Source: Cubamyces lactineus
Taxonomy: Eukaryota > Basidiomycota > Agaricomycetes > Polyporales > Polyporaceae
Assembly: GCA_022376465.1 (NCBI GenBank)
Contig: JACDTU010000005.1
Coordinates: forward strand, 1,166,001 to 1,230,000
Length of the DNA: 64,000 bases
Direction: 5' to 3'
Shown here: in pieces, positions 46,274 through 58,115 of the stretch
Layout: each line of letters begins with the position of its first letter
Numbering within the stretch: the first letter of the stretch is position 1
The notes under the pieces: generated by a model
Told to the model about the DNA's origin: nothing
The model's database searches: none
Seen by the model: the letters and a program-made list of their open reading frames with translations, nothing else
Program-made: the position numbers and the translations under genes

Positions 46274-48412
46274 ATGGCCGACATATCGACCGCACTACGC
46301 GACGCCCTCTCTCAGTCGCCGGAATACGAGATAGTCTCAGCGCATCTCTCAACCTTGCTCCTTGCTTATCCTCCGCAGTTCATCTTCGTTCACGACCCGG
46401 AGCATGCTCGCCTCACCTCCTCAGTCATCAGAAGCACACTGGACAGCCTTGCTTCACACAATGACTCGCATGCAAACATCTATTACGCTCACATAAACGC
46501 TGTGGCTTGCTTCTCGCCAAGGATCCTCTTTGACACAGCCCTCAATTCCCTGGCGCGTTGGACACCTGACTGGAAGGATGGCGCCCTCAACTGGTCGGCT
46601 TCACCACATGGCAGACGTTTCAACGAGAACGTCGACGCGTTTGTGCATGGGGTTCAGGCAATATACGCCGATACTGCTGCGGCGACAGCAAATGTTAACG
46701 GCAAAGGCAAGGGCAAGGAGAAACCTACCGAGTCTAGGCAGGCGAGCTGCAGAATAGTGCTCCTCATCGAACGCGCTGAACGCCTTCGTGATAATATGCC
46801 CGAGCTTCTAGTGCCGCTAACTAGGCTGGCCGAGCTGGTGAGTGATCGGATCGAGTACAGGTACAACCACCACGAGGTGTCCGTGGCTCACACCGTTTGT
46901 ACCATCTCCTCTGATTCGTGTGTGACTTGCACCCGGTTCCAGGCTCAGGTCGACATAACCACAATCTTGATATCAGAGAATCAGTGGCAGGATTTTCGTC
47001 CACCTCTCCGCGCGTCCCCAGAACCTTATTACATGGATGTGCCGTTCTTATCGAAACAAGGTCAGGATAAATTCTACACAAACTACGATAGGATATGCAA
47101 TGGGAGCGGTGCGAGACCCCGTGAATGGGTGTTGACTGATGTGGTGATATCAACCCAAGCAGTCATTTCATAAGAACCAGCTTCCCATTGCACATGCTCG
47201 CTATAAAGTATATGCTGCTTGCTCACGTTTCAAATAGCAACGCTAGATGTACTCGCATCTTCATTTCCCTCAACCTCCGCAGGCAATTTCACTTTGGACG
47301 TGACTGATGTGGAAGCATACCATCCTGCGCTCAGGCCACTGTATGCGCACTTCTTGGCAACGCTCTACAGCACATGCGGCCCGTTCACACACGACCCCAC
47401 CGAACTCTCCTACCTCGCTGCGGCACGTTGGCCTGGATTCGTTCAGCCAGTTCTCGATGCTCATCGCCGTCGCTTGCATAGCGCTCGCTCCGCCCTGGAC
47501 GAGGCACAAGAGGATATGCATATGGAAGAGACGGACGGCGAACTACGCCCACCAGGCGAAGACGTACGCTTGCGTCTCATGCGTCTCTTCACCCCCTCCT
47601 TCACCGCTGCCCTTGAAGCGCTTTATCCGCGTCTCACCCACGCTGCGCATTGGTCGCAGACACACGCTCCACCTCCTGATCTGCTCTCCGTCCACCCGGC
47701 ACATGCACCGCAGGCCCTCCAAGCACACGTTGCTGCCCTTTCTGCAGAACATGGAACAAGCAATAGCGCTGGCCTAGAGGAGCTGCCGCGCATGGCGAAG
47801 TTCGTCCTCGTCGCTGCGTTCCTTGCCAGCACAAACCCTGCAAGGAGCGATATCAGGATGTTTGGGAGGGGTCCGGACGAGCGCGCCAAACGGCGGCGGC
47901 GGAAAGTCGGGACACCGCGCAAACCGAAACCTGGCACGACGGGCACAGCGGTCAAGGTCTGTATGTCGTGACCGCGCTATAGACTCTAGTTCATGATGGT
48001 TGCTCCCTCCAGATACCTCAGCGGCTGCTTGGCCCCACTACGTTCCCGCTTGATCGACTCATCGCGATCTTGGGCGTGCTCTTGGAAGAGAACGACGCAG
48101 AGACGCGTCCGGTCGCTCCGCAATACAGTCTTCCCGGAGAGTATACTGAGATGGAAATCTCCCGCGTTGCGCTCTACGGACAGGTACGTGCGCATGTGCG
48201 CCCATAGCGATACACGTACAGTCGATATTAAAGGCTTGTGCGTCAAATAGATCATGGAGCTTGCTAGCATGCAGCTTCTTGTGCGAACATCCCCTGCAGA
48301 TCGGCTTGATGGGACGCCGACGTTCAAATGCGGAATTGGGTATGAGCTAGCGGGGAAGCTTGCACGAGATTTGGGTATAATCCTGAATGACTTGATGTAC
48401 GAGCCCCTATAA
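46274..48412 (+). CDS. ORC5: Origin recognition complex subunit 5
   Basis: Subunit of the six-protein complex that marks replication origins and loads MCM; nuclear. Exons 46274-46837, 46943-47060, 47238-47956, 48013-48183 and 48251-48412 give 577 residues. The AAA+ fold is visible: a Walker-A-position segment PPQFIFVHDPEHARLTSSVI, Walker B/sensor region RIVLLIERAERLRDNMPELL, then VDITTILISENQWQDFRP, matching the strand order of ORC5 proteins. The C-terminal winged-helix end includes KIPQRLLGPTTFPLDRLIAI, YTEMEISRVALYGQIMELAS and FKCGIGYELAGKLARDLGI. The P-loop Gly and Lys are missing, so ATP binding is probably lost. A Lys/Arg-rich stretch (RAKRRRRKVGTPRKPKPG) may be a nuclear signal or DNA contact. 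Intron 2 is 177 bases, longer than the rest. Confidence 0.9.
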
Positions 48413-48604
48413 CTGGAAGCCTTTCAGGTAGGCCATCAGGTTACTCTTGGTATTTGGTATCGTCGCTGACTAAGATACCCAGGATACACTGTGCTACTAC
48501 ACATACAACCACGCTGTCCTCCTGCATACTACGTTGTACATCGCCATACATACTACTGATCGACCCTGCTGAAGACCAAGTCATCCATCGCTTATTTCTG
48601 CACG

Positions 48605-50013
48605 TCAGATGAGATCAACGCCGAGGTACCCGCACACTCCGAATCCAACCGCCGCGGCGAGAGCGACTACCGCAATGCGGTTGACGAACGCGCGCACCTT
48701 CTCCCGACGCGCGCCCTTCGCGCCCGCTGCGTCGATTGCGGCGACATCGTCCGCTGTGAGTGCTGTCGATGCCCATGTCAGCAACCAGGAGCATTTGTAC
48801 AATGCTTGAATGGGAAAAATCATACCAAGATCGCCCGCAGCCAAGTATCCCTTGAGCCGCTCCTCCTTCGTGCTCGACCTGTGCATTCCGCCGTCAGTTT
48901 GTTCGCTCTTCTTCGCGTACGACGTGAGAATTGGACGAACGTGACGACGACGACGCCCTTGGACTTCGCCCAGGCGAGAAGCACTTGCTCCGGCTTCACC
49001 TTCAGGCGGCTCGCGATGTCGTTCACGGGCTTGTCTACAGCCCCTCCGGGCTGATGCGTGAGCGGGATGAGGACGCTGTACGCCTCGCTCACAATCCCGT
49101 GCGCGTTGCCGAATTCGATGATCGGGTTCTGTTGTGCATGCACGTACGGGTGCAGGAGGATCTGTTGTCCCAAGTACATAGATCAGTGCCCGCCACTTTA
49201 TAGGGTCGTGCGATGTGGTGGGTTGTATCACCTACCTGGTTCGCCGCAGGCTTCACTTTGGCGGAGGCCAGGAGGATCTGCAGCTCGGGGACACCGAAGT
49301 TGCTCACGCCAATGCTCCTACGTCAGCGGAGCAGAACGTCAGCGAGCAATCCTTCGAACGCCTTCAGGCGTTGAGAGACGGACTTTACGAGGCCGTCTTG
49401 TTTGAGCTTTTCCATCTTCGCCCATGCGGTGGGTATGTCGGGCGTCGCGAGGCGCGGGTGGTGGATCAAGTACAGATCCACATAATCCACACCGAGCTGC
49501 GGGAGGGCCGTGCAAAGGCCATTAGCTTACTTCGGCTGAACGTGGAGTGCCTGGCACAGAAGGTTCGCATGTACGTCAGACATTACGCACGTATTTGAGG
49601 CTGTTCTTGATAGAGGTCTCGATGTCAAGCCCGTCGCGCCCGGAGAATTTGGTGGTGATGTACAGGTCCTCACGCGCGAGGCCGCTCTCGCGGATCGCCT
49701 TGCCCGCCTCCTCCTCGTTCCTGTACGCCTGCGCGGTATCTAACCAAGACAGACAAAGAACGTCAATTTCTGCGCGGCACTGATACTGAAAGCAGAGATT
49801 GCAGGCTAACCAATGTGGGAGAAGCCGACCGAGATGGCCTGCTCGACGTAGTCGGTCGCCTGCGCACCACCTCCGAGGGTCCACGTCCCAAAGGCAATGC
49901 TAGGGATGCTCGTCCCTACAACAAATCCCCCATCCACTTGTTAGCTTTTCACATGTTGAACGGTCTCAAGGTACACGCGGACCATCGTTCAACTTGATCA
50001 AGTCCCAAGGCAT
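48605..50013 (-). CDS. Aldo/keto reductase with C-terminal membrane anchor
   Basis: NADPH-dependent carbonyl reductase of the AKR superfamily. Minus-strand exons 50013-49983, 49915-49811, 49739-49591, 49496-49384, 49317-49236, 49161-48941, 48878-48826 and 48762-48605 total 912 bases (303 residues). Catalytic tetrad positions are visible: Asp and Tyr in DTAQAYRNE, Lys in YITTKF, His in [12 protein letters not shown]. The barrel also has [33 protein letters not shown] and [19 protein letters not shown]. Unlike typical cytosolic members, the protein ends in a basic stretch ([14 protein letters not shown]) followed by a 20-residue hydrophobic helix ([20 protein letters not shown]), a tail-anchor layout. 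One donor (GTCCGT, after 49384) is non-optimal but gives the expected KSIGVSNFG. Substrate unknown. Confidence 0.9.
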
Positions 50014-50892
50014 CTCGGTTTCTGTTATCTGCTGAACTGCTTGTCGGGAGTGGTGGCAACGCGAGCGCGGTGGTGGTGGAGAATGACCAAGGAACGTGGG
50101 CGCGGGCGCGACGGGTTGCAGGCGGGAGAAGCGTAGTATCGTGAAGGTTATAAATTTAGCGGTGGGAATCATTAATCAACGCTCTCCTAGAGTAATCATA
50201 CGCAAGGCGGGCATCTATTGACGATTGCGTGGTAGCTACTCTTCGCAATTGCCCGCACAATCATCTTCTGGGCAATATCTGTCTTATGCCTAACCCGCCT
50301 GAGCAAGTATCGCGTCATCCTCAGGTCGGTTTCATCATCACAAATCAAGGGCGTAGCAATAGAGGGGAGAAGAAACTTCCTCTGTTGGCCCTCTTCTTAT
50401 CTCTCACGTACACATGCCGCACTGGCACGGGAGGAAGCCCGCTAAAGGCCGCCACATACCACAACACGGTCATGTGATCACGCGCGCGACGCGTTCTACA
50501 TGAACGATTCAGAACGCGAGCAACTCCTTGTGATGTGCGCAGAGGGCAAGGATATTACAGTATCCAAAACGAGAATAGTATTCCGTGAGCGTTAAAGGGG
50601 ACAGTCGTGACAAAGCGAGCGAATAAAACTAGAACAGTGATAGGGTAATACTAGTGCGAAGCTGATATCCAGACTCCAGAGGCGCGGCGACGATGAAGAT
50701 GATGCTGTGGTTGTGGGGTGGGCAGAGGGTGTGCATAGACAAGTAGACGTGCATACGACGAGTGTAACTAATCCGCAGAGCGATGGGAGTAAGGGCGAAT
50801 AGATAGATAACTGCTTCCGAGCGGGGCCTCCAATACTGTGATGTGTGCTTTTCCGGACCTCCCTTGTGCTAGATAGATGTACGGCATTGCGC
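50014..50892. other. Intergenic, no gene seen
   Basis: About 0.9 kb: promoter of the aldo/keto reductase and 3' UTR of the F-box/WD40 gene, both on the minus strand. Confidence 0.5.
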
Positions 50893-53800
50893 TCAGTCTT
50901 CCTCCGTCGTGTCATCCTCCTCGATGATAGCTTGTTCGTCAAGGCGGGGCGCTCGCTCCTTCTGATAGTCATATCCAACGAAGCTCATCACGCTGCAGGA
51001 AATGCCTCGTCAGCATACGCGCAACTCAGAACGAATCTGGGAAACGTACTAAATGGTGCCATCCGCACAACCAACCACAACTTCCTCATGGCTCAGCTGC
51101 ATCGACATGGGGTTCTTTTCCGGGGTCGATAGGCCCTGGAACTTCGCAGGCAGGTCACCCAAGAGGCCCTTCACGCCAGCCGCAGCCGTGCTATCGGTAT
51201 GCGCAAGGGCCGTCCACGCTCCCGTGATAGGCAAGATGTCGGTGTCAAAGTCGACACCAGGCGAGGGCGTGCGCGGGCCCTCCGACTTGGGCTCGCTGCT
51301 GCTGTCGTCGTCCTCGCTCGCTTCCTTCGCGACCTCCTCCTTGTCCCGGTGTTGTGACATGTAGAGCTACGTGATCGAATGAGTATCTCTTGAATCTCAC
51401 TGATGTTCGCTCACTACTCACCGTCCTGGTGGCACCCGCGCGGGTACTGAAACGAGTCGCGGTAACGACCCTCCGCTTTCTCGGGTCAACCGCACCAACG
51501 GCAACATCGGGAGTGTCCACGACCGCGACGAGCTTCGGCGGCGCAGTAAGCACCGCAGCGCGACCAAATCGGACGGCAAACGGCGAATCCCTGAAGGCAG
51601 ATACAGGGGTGCCCGTACGCGGTGACCCAGTCATGGACACGGGCGTCATGGGCCCAGTCGAGGTGTTCAGTGAGAGGCGGCTCTTCGCACCTGAGAGCAT
51701 CAAGTTGGGGCTCTTAGACGTTGAGTTCGCGAGGGACTGCCTGCGTTGCGGCGTGGATAGCGATGAAGCTGATCGCGATAGAGAGGAGATTGTACGCGGG
51801 CGCGCGAGCGCACTGGGGCTAAGAGCGCTAGGTGTAAGAGGAGTTGTAGGCCTTTGCGAATCTGGCGACGCGAGGGAAGCCGCAGTGGCGGGTGTGTCGT
51901 CCTCTTCGGTCCATTGCAGATGTAAAATGACGGATTTCGTGGCGCACTGTTGGTGAGGTTAGGGTACAACACGCCTGCAATCTCTTCTTTGCTACGCACG
52001 GTCATTTGTGTGCCCTTTGCAGCAAACCACCTAGAATTGTTGTCAATAAGTATCCGACCATAACGTCCAAGAAAGGCACTCACTGCAGCATGTTGTCCGG
52101 CGCCCGGCCAACTTGGAGCAGCTTCGCGTTCAAGACCGGATCGCTCCCTCCCAGCTCGCTCAACTTGAACTGCGAGACCATCTCCCGTCGTTCTACACGA
52201 CAACTCAGTCAGCCTCCGCAACACACCAACCACTTGCGTGCACTACGAAATCGCCCACTCACTGATCGAGAACACGCGGACGATCCCGTCAATCGTCACA
52301 CTAACGACGCGCTCGCCCTCCTCCTCGCGGCTGCTCCCAATAATCTGCACACCGATGTTCACAGTCGTCTGCTGCCCGAACCGGACGATCTTCGTGCCCG
52401 CGCGCCAGTCCCAGCACACGAGCGCCTTGTCCGCCCCGGCGGAGACGAGGTTCCTGGACGAGAGCGCGACGGCGCGAATGCCGTTCAGATGCCCCGCAAG
52501 CTGTTGCAGCGGCGTGAAAGTGAGCGAGGAGAACAGGTGGACGCGGCCGACGTCGTGGAACCCGACGACAAACACCTCTGTGGCAAAGCTATCAGGAATG
52601 TCTATCGAGTTGTTTCAGCGATGTGCCTACCCTCGTCTGCGAGGAAATCGACGCAGCTGACAGGCTTCTTGACTTGCAGGCACTTCTTCATCTCGCCTGT
52701 CTCGATGTCCCAGAACCGGATCGTCTCGTCATACGAACCACTGATGAGCCGCTTGCCTGCAGTAGATCCTAGGATCAGCAAATATGTAAAGCTACGCAAC
52801 AGAGGTACGCACCGCGCAACAAAAGCGTCGTGCAGTAGTTAGTATGACCGTTGAGGAAACGGATGCTTTGCGGCAGTGCGTGCCTGAAATTGGACTCGCG
52901 GTGGTGCAACGACCGGTATAGAGGCTCCCTGTGATAACGTGAGCACCAGCCAATGTGCTTTCACTAAGTTTCAACACAACGCACCATCCCTCTGGCTTCG
53001 CGGGTGGTTTGAGCGGCATTGGGTCCATCGCAGTAATCCTCAGGCAGTGGTACCGCCATATCGCAGGCAGATGCACGACCTCCTGCCACTTCTTCGACAC
53101 CGTCTCGACCCCAAGCAGCTCCTTCACCGTCAAGAACTTGAATATCCGGAACGCGAGCTCCGGCGCGAGGTTGCCCACGATGTCGAACGTCGACTTCGCG
53201 TACTTCTCCAGCAGCAAGATCTGCAGCCGGATGTCTCCCGGCATGCACGAGTCGAGGATGATCGAGATCCTTTTGAGCAGCCCGAGCCAGTCAACGAGGA
53301 GGGCCAGCAGAGCGTGTGGGGGGCGCATGTCACTCACAGTCGCATGCGGTCGTCGCGGCTCAGGCCGCGCACGACCCTCCGCACCTCGATCTCATTGAAG
53401 CCGCCGCTGCCGTCCCCCTTCAGAACGGTGGCGAGGTCGACTTCGCCGCCGATGCCGTCGTCCTCGCTTCCGCGGTACCCGCTCCAGTAGCCTTTCGGCT
53501 TCTTACCTCCGCAAACGCAGTAACCGTCGCTGTCCGGGTCCAAGAAAGCCCCGCCGTTCTCTTGCTGGCGTTCGCGTTCACGCAGCATGCGTACTTCGGC
53601 CTGGAGTGCGTGCAGTTGTGCGGCCGAAGATGCTTGCGTACGCTCGAGCAGGCGCTTGTAGTGCAGGAGCTTGCGCAGGTGTAGACCATGCACACCCTCC
53701 AGGGCGTTCTGCATCTGTTGAATCCCATCCGCATCGGCTATCAGCGCACATCCGAACGAGAATCTTGATATTGAAGGGAACGTACGTCTTCGTCGACGGC

Positions 53801-54748
53801 CGCGTCGTTGATGTCCGTGATCATCTCGAGCGTCATATCGTCTCCGTCCCAGAACGGCTCGTCCTCTGAAGTGAGACGGATGGCGGGAGATTCAAGTTCG
53901 CTGGCAAAACTATCGAAGGACTGCGAGCGATTCCCTGCACGGCTCCCAGCCACTGACGGGCTCTTGCCATTCTTCGGTGCCCTTCCCGGGGTGCTTGCTT
54001 TGCCCGGAGTTACCTTAGGTGACGGCTTCGATGTGGGCGTCCGCTGGGGCTTGGAAGGCGTGGTCTTGGGAGTGGTAGTAACCGATTTCGGCACATCACC
54101 TGGCGACGAAGGGTTCTTGTTCGCTGCCTGGCCGTTCGGCGACTTTGATGGGCTAGCCTGGGGAAACGAGAGCTTCGGCGTGGACATGACACGCGTCCGC
54201 GGCGTTGCGGGGACAGTCTTGTTCACTTGCGTGTCTGATTCGGAGGTGTAGAGGGAGACGGCTACAGAACGCGCACTGCGACGCGAGGCGGCAACGGATG
54301 GGGCGCCGGTGGTGCTTTTGCGTGCACCTGCAGTGACTGAATTTTGACGCGACGGCGTCGTGGTGGACTTACTGAGCGAGGAAGACACGCTTGCAGTGGA
54401 CTTGTTTGGGTCAAGGAACGACGTGGGTGGGACTGGGAGGGAGATACGCCGTGCGGGAGGCTTGGCCGAGCTGAGCCTCCTAGCCAAGCTCGGGGGCTGC
54501 GGCTGCGAGGCAGACGGGACAGGCGTTGCATTGGGCGAACGAGGGGCGGAATCAACAGTCTTTGGGGAACTGTTGGTGCTGCGTCGGTCAGGAACGATGG
54601 TGGTGACGCCGCTGGCGTTGCTGGCGAGGGAGTACGCGCGGGGTTTGACGATACCTGTCGACGACGAGCCTGCCGCCGTCGAGCGAGTTGTTGTGCGGGA
54701 GTAGCGAGTGGGGGTCTCTGACGGAGCGGCGCTGCGTGGGGGAGGCAT
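50893..54748 (-). CDS. Large F-box/WD40-repeat protein
   Basis: Likely SCF ubiquitin-ligase receptor. Eleven exons: 54748-53786, 53714-53338, 53269-52985, 52928-52813, 52756-52631, 52577-52263, 52192-52084, 52030-52000, 51946-51422, 51366-51050 and 50992-50893. They total 3264 bases (1087 residues). Residues 1-320 are Ser/Thr/Pro-rich and disordered. Next is a helical/coiled segment ([40 protein letters not shown]) and a short CVCGG motif. The F-box follows ([40 protein letters not shown]), then WD40 blades ([60 protein letters not shown]). A second disordered region precedes a last blade-like part ([17 protein letters not shown]). The exon 2-3 junction joins [16 protein letters not shown], showing one gene rather than two. 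The exon 1-2 junction and the start (alternative ATG at 54889) are less certain. Confidence 0.85.
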
Positions 54749-55603
54749 GTTGGTGACTGGACGACTGGACGAGAGCGCGAGCTCGTCGTGGTCGGCGGTG
54801 AGCAACACGCACCTGCTTGCGCAAACGGTTCTGTTCGCTAAATGGGCGCTAGATGCTAGTTTGAATTCAAAGCATGGCATGGCGACCAACCACTATAGCG
54901 CTCCCATTACTCAGTAACTGTGCAATCGACGTCCGCAAAGCGTTGAAACCAGGACCATAGAGCATATCGCTATAGCTCTCTTGCGCAGAAGAATGAGAAC
55001 TTGAATGGTCGGAACTCCCCAGTGTGCAAAACCGTGACGCTCAGAGTTGGTATCGTACAGAGGTGAATGTGGATGTGGTTCAGTATTCATCAGTCTCAAG
55101 CTGCCGTTGGGTCGGTGGCTCACACAACCATGTCGTACCTCGATTCCAGTTCCAGGGGATTCCCGAGAGTGAAACTGACGGCGTTAGCGCTGCAGATACA
55201 AGAAGCCAAGTTTTGAGATGATAGGTTTTGCAGTGTGTGTGCTATGGATTTAGTAGAAACAAAGCTTTCGAGATGTGTGATCCACATCTACGGAGCTAGT
55301 GAATCTATTGGTCCAACTTATCCTCCATGACATGATTTGAGTGCTGAACGCGGGCGCTTGAGAGAATGGCGGACATGTGGCTCCCAATTTGGAAGGCAAA
55401 GGCTTCCCGATGGGATCTCGATCATGGCGTGCAAAACGCCGGGTGGCGCACAGGGTGGACGACGTCATGGAGGACCATCGCTCACTCGGACGCAGACACT
55501 TCTCGACCACGCAATCCACTCGTCGTCATTGGCTGGCAATGTGGAGTAGCCATGGCCTCCATAAATCCCTCCTCATGAGCTTCGGTCTCCTCAACGGCTT
55601 ATA
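54749..55603. other. Divergent intergenic region
   Basis: About 0.85 kb between the divergent F-box/WD40 and hemerythrin-like genes. Short frames on both strands near 55330-55600 are not convincing. Confidence 0.45.
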
Positions 55604-56515
55604 ATGCTCGCATTCCGGACTACAGCTCGAATCAACTCTCGTTCTCTTCGCGCCCTTCGCCTCGCGCCTACCACATCTGCCTTCACCACATTACGAGCCA
55701 TGTCTACTATGTTCCAATCTATCAAGGAGGACCATGAGGAGGTGAGTGGGGTAACGGCTGCGAATTCAGATACCCAAGGCTGAATGTACCCACCTAGATG
55801 TACGAGTATCATGACCAGTACAAACGCGCCAGGGAGCGCGGCGACATAGATGCGCAAGCGCGCTGGGCCAGGCAACTAACCTGGGAGATTGCGCGACATG
55901 CCGTCGGAGAGGAGATCGTTGTGTATCCGCTCATGGAGAAGCACCTCGGTGACAAGGGACGAGAACTCGCCGATCACGATCGACGTGAACATCAGGTATG
56001 TTCAGTCGAACGTGCGCGAGCCGGAGGAAAGCGCAATGTCTGACAAGCCCTTTGCGGCAGAGCGTGAAGGAGCGGTTGTATAAGCTCGAGTCTCTTCAGC
56101 CGGGCAGCGAGGAGTACGACAAGCTCATCACTGTCGTGATGGAGTCTCTGCACCACCACAACGACGACGAGGAAATCAAGGACCTGCCCTTGCTTGAACC
56201 TGCCATCGGCGAGCAAGCGAGCAAGGAGGCCGCCCAAAGCTTCAAAAGGACAAAGAAGCTCGTACCAACAAGGTATGTGTGCCTGCAGCTGCGTAGGTCA
56301 AACCCAGTGCTCAGGCACATCTCAGAGCGCATCCATCCGTTCCCGACAAGCCTCCCTTCGAGACATTGCTCGGCTTGCTCGAAGCACCCATCGACAAGAT
56401 CAAGGATTGGTTCGCCGCGTTCCCCACCGAGGGCGAGATGAAGGAGGCGAAGGAGGAGCTCAAGCATCGGGACCACGACGCTGCCGCTGGTCGGGCTGCG
56501 GCAGAGAGTCACTGA
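55604..56515 (+). CDS. Hemerythrin-like (HHE cation-binding) protein, probably mitochondrial
   Basis: Exons 55604-55741, 55798-55995, 56061-56272 and 56326-56515 total 738 bases (245 residues). The N-terminus MLAFRTTARINSRSLRALRL is basic, Ser/Arg-rich and free of acidic residues, a mitochondrial-type presequence. A second ATG follows 32 residues later (MSTMFQSIKEDHEEMYEYHD). Iron-ligand candidates of the four-helix hemerythrin fold are in order: EDHEEMYEYHDQY, ARHAVGEEIVVYPLME (H-x3-E), ADHDRREHQ, and ESLHHHNDDEEIKDLPLLE (H-x4-E). The C-terminal tail is amphipathic and highly charged. Related fungal proteins are thought to bind non-haem iron and O2, but no specific reaction is established. 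It converges on the interrupted DUF6533-type gene. Confidence 0.9.
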
Positions 56516-56763
56516 TTTTGATGCTCTTGGGCAGTTCAAGGACACTAATAGGATGGACGACAATGTATTATAGTCTGTAACATGATGCTTCAGCTGAACA
56601 AATCAACGGCCTCACTCTACCTCGCTATCGGGCACGTAAGACTCGACGGAAAGACGACAACTACTGTGCTTTGCCGGGCGGCAATTGACGTCAACTACGG
56701 AAGAGGCATCCAGCGATACAACCCACCTGGGCATATCCACCCTACCCGCGCCTTTGAACTCAA

Positions 56764-57762
56764 TCAGCACCCGCTCTGCAGCACTCGCTCAGCATCCGCC
56801 CAGTCAGCCAGCGCAACCGTCATCCCAATTCTGTCCGTCATCTCCGCATCGGGGTCAGCGTCCGCCATGTTGCTCAAGCCATCGTGTGAAGTCGAAGTCG
56901 ACGTATATCCCGATGCTCCCGACGGCCCTGCCGAGGCAGAGAACAGCAAGTCATGATCAAGCTGCGCCCCGAGTGGGTTCACGAACCCGTCCACCACGCT
57001 CAGAGCGGTGCACCGTATCCCCGCGTTAGTCTCTCCGTCTGCCAGGCAAGCAGGCTGAGAGCCGCGGGTACGCGTTTGAGTGTGGGTGAAGTGCGAGCGG
57101 TCCGCAAAGTCTATCGCGGTGTGGATGTCGTCTGGGCCGCCGTCGTCACCTGCGCCGGAGTCTGCACCGCGGCCGTAGGCGCGCGAGTTGGACCGGGTGA
57201 AGTCGATATCGCGGAGGTTCATGAGGAAGCGGGAGATGAGGATCGCGGTGAGCCTGTCAGGATTGGGGTGAGGAACACAGTCGATGAGCGACTCCGACAA
57301 CAGCGGACGCACGGCTCTTCGAAGGTAGTGATAAAGTTCGCTTGCTGAGATGTTGAACCGCTCTGTGAGTATACACGGTAGCATGTTGGCGGCGTCGCAG
57401 AGTAGCACATACCGCGGTGATCCTGACGATGATTTGGAGGATGTTGAGTATCAGGAGAATCCTGCACAGACGGGCACATCGGTGAGTTGAGCCAACGTGT
57501 CGGCACTGTACAGTCTACCTACGTACACGAAGTAGATCGTCCCTGAAGCGTGTCCGTGCGCCAGCCATGCGCCAGCTAGATGGTTATATATCCGGTGCTC
57601 CATCAGCAACAGAGTGCGTACCGTCGCGGAGGAGCAATTGCAAGAGGGACGTCTTGACGTTCGCTCGTGCAGCAGACTGCCTGAACCGGTACGTCCGCCA
57701 CCACGTCACTCCGATGACGAGCGCGTCCGCCACGATGAGGCATACCCGCGTTGCCGTTGTCC
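56764..57762 (-). CDS. 3' part of a DUF6533-type membrane protein gene, split from its 5' exons by a retroelement
   Basis: Minus-strand exons 57762-57622, 57542-57527 (16 bases), 57461-57413, 57362-57313 and 57253-56764 join without a break into 247 codons. They read TRVCLIVADALVIGVTWWRT, then LLQLLLRDGTIYFVVILLIL, NFITTFEEPLTAILISRFLM and NLRDIDF. This is the C-terminal half of the DUF6533 family (helices, then the ISRFLxNLR signature), followed by an acidic, disordered tail. The first exon here starts two bases into a codon right after an AG acceptor (TTGTAG). Only 29 bases further upstream the LTR begins, so the N-terminal exons are missing from this side. They may lie beyond the element, outside the window. 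The gene is therefore partial; whether it can still be spliced across the insertion is unknown. Confidence 0.7.
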
Positions 57763-57792
57763 CTACAAGCCATATCGGTCAGTCACGCCTGG

Positions 57793-58113
57793 TGTAACGG
57801 CCTTGGCCGCTACACGAGCCTCATGGCCATTGTAGATTACGATCTGATCACGCGCTTACTTGTATACATGCTCCCTCCCCATTTTGTCTACTTTCCAGCC
57901 TCCCTCGCATGCTCGGCATGCACGTTCAACTCACTGATACATTCATTAGGTTTTACTTACTTCGTATTTACTCCCAGCTTCGACAGTCCTGTACCCTCGC
58001 GGAATCAACGCCAGTAACGGCACCCTGCTGCTTCCCAGCTTTCTGCCTGCGTGCTCTCGTCCTCGACGCGTCCTGTTCGCACTCTCGCCCTCGCCTCGCC
58101 CGCGCCTGTTACA
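57793..58113 (+). repeat. 5' LTR, 321 bases
   Basis: It begins TGTAACGGCC and ends CCTGTTACA, giving perfect 6-base terminal inverted repeats TGTAAC/GTTACA with the TG...CA ends expected of LTRs. A TATTTA element (57965-57970) sits about 30 bases upstream of the inferred transcript start near 57999. That leaves an R-U5 of about 115 bases. The five bases before it (CCTGG) are the candidate target-site duplication; the partner cannot be checked because the 3' LTR is absent. Confidence 0.75.
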
Positions 58114-58115
58114 GT

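Noticed and set aside
54749..54889. 47-codon upstream extension of the F-box/WD40 gene
   Set aside because: Cys/Arg-rich and unlike the Ser/Pro-rich N-terminus; the ATG at 54748 gives a more natural start.
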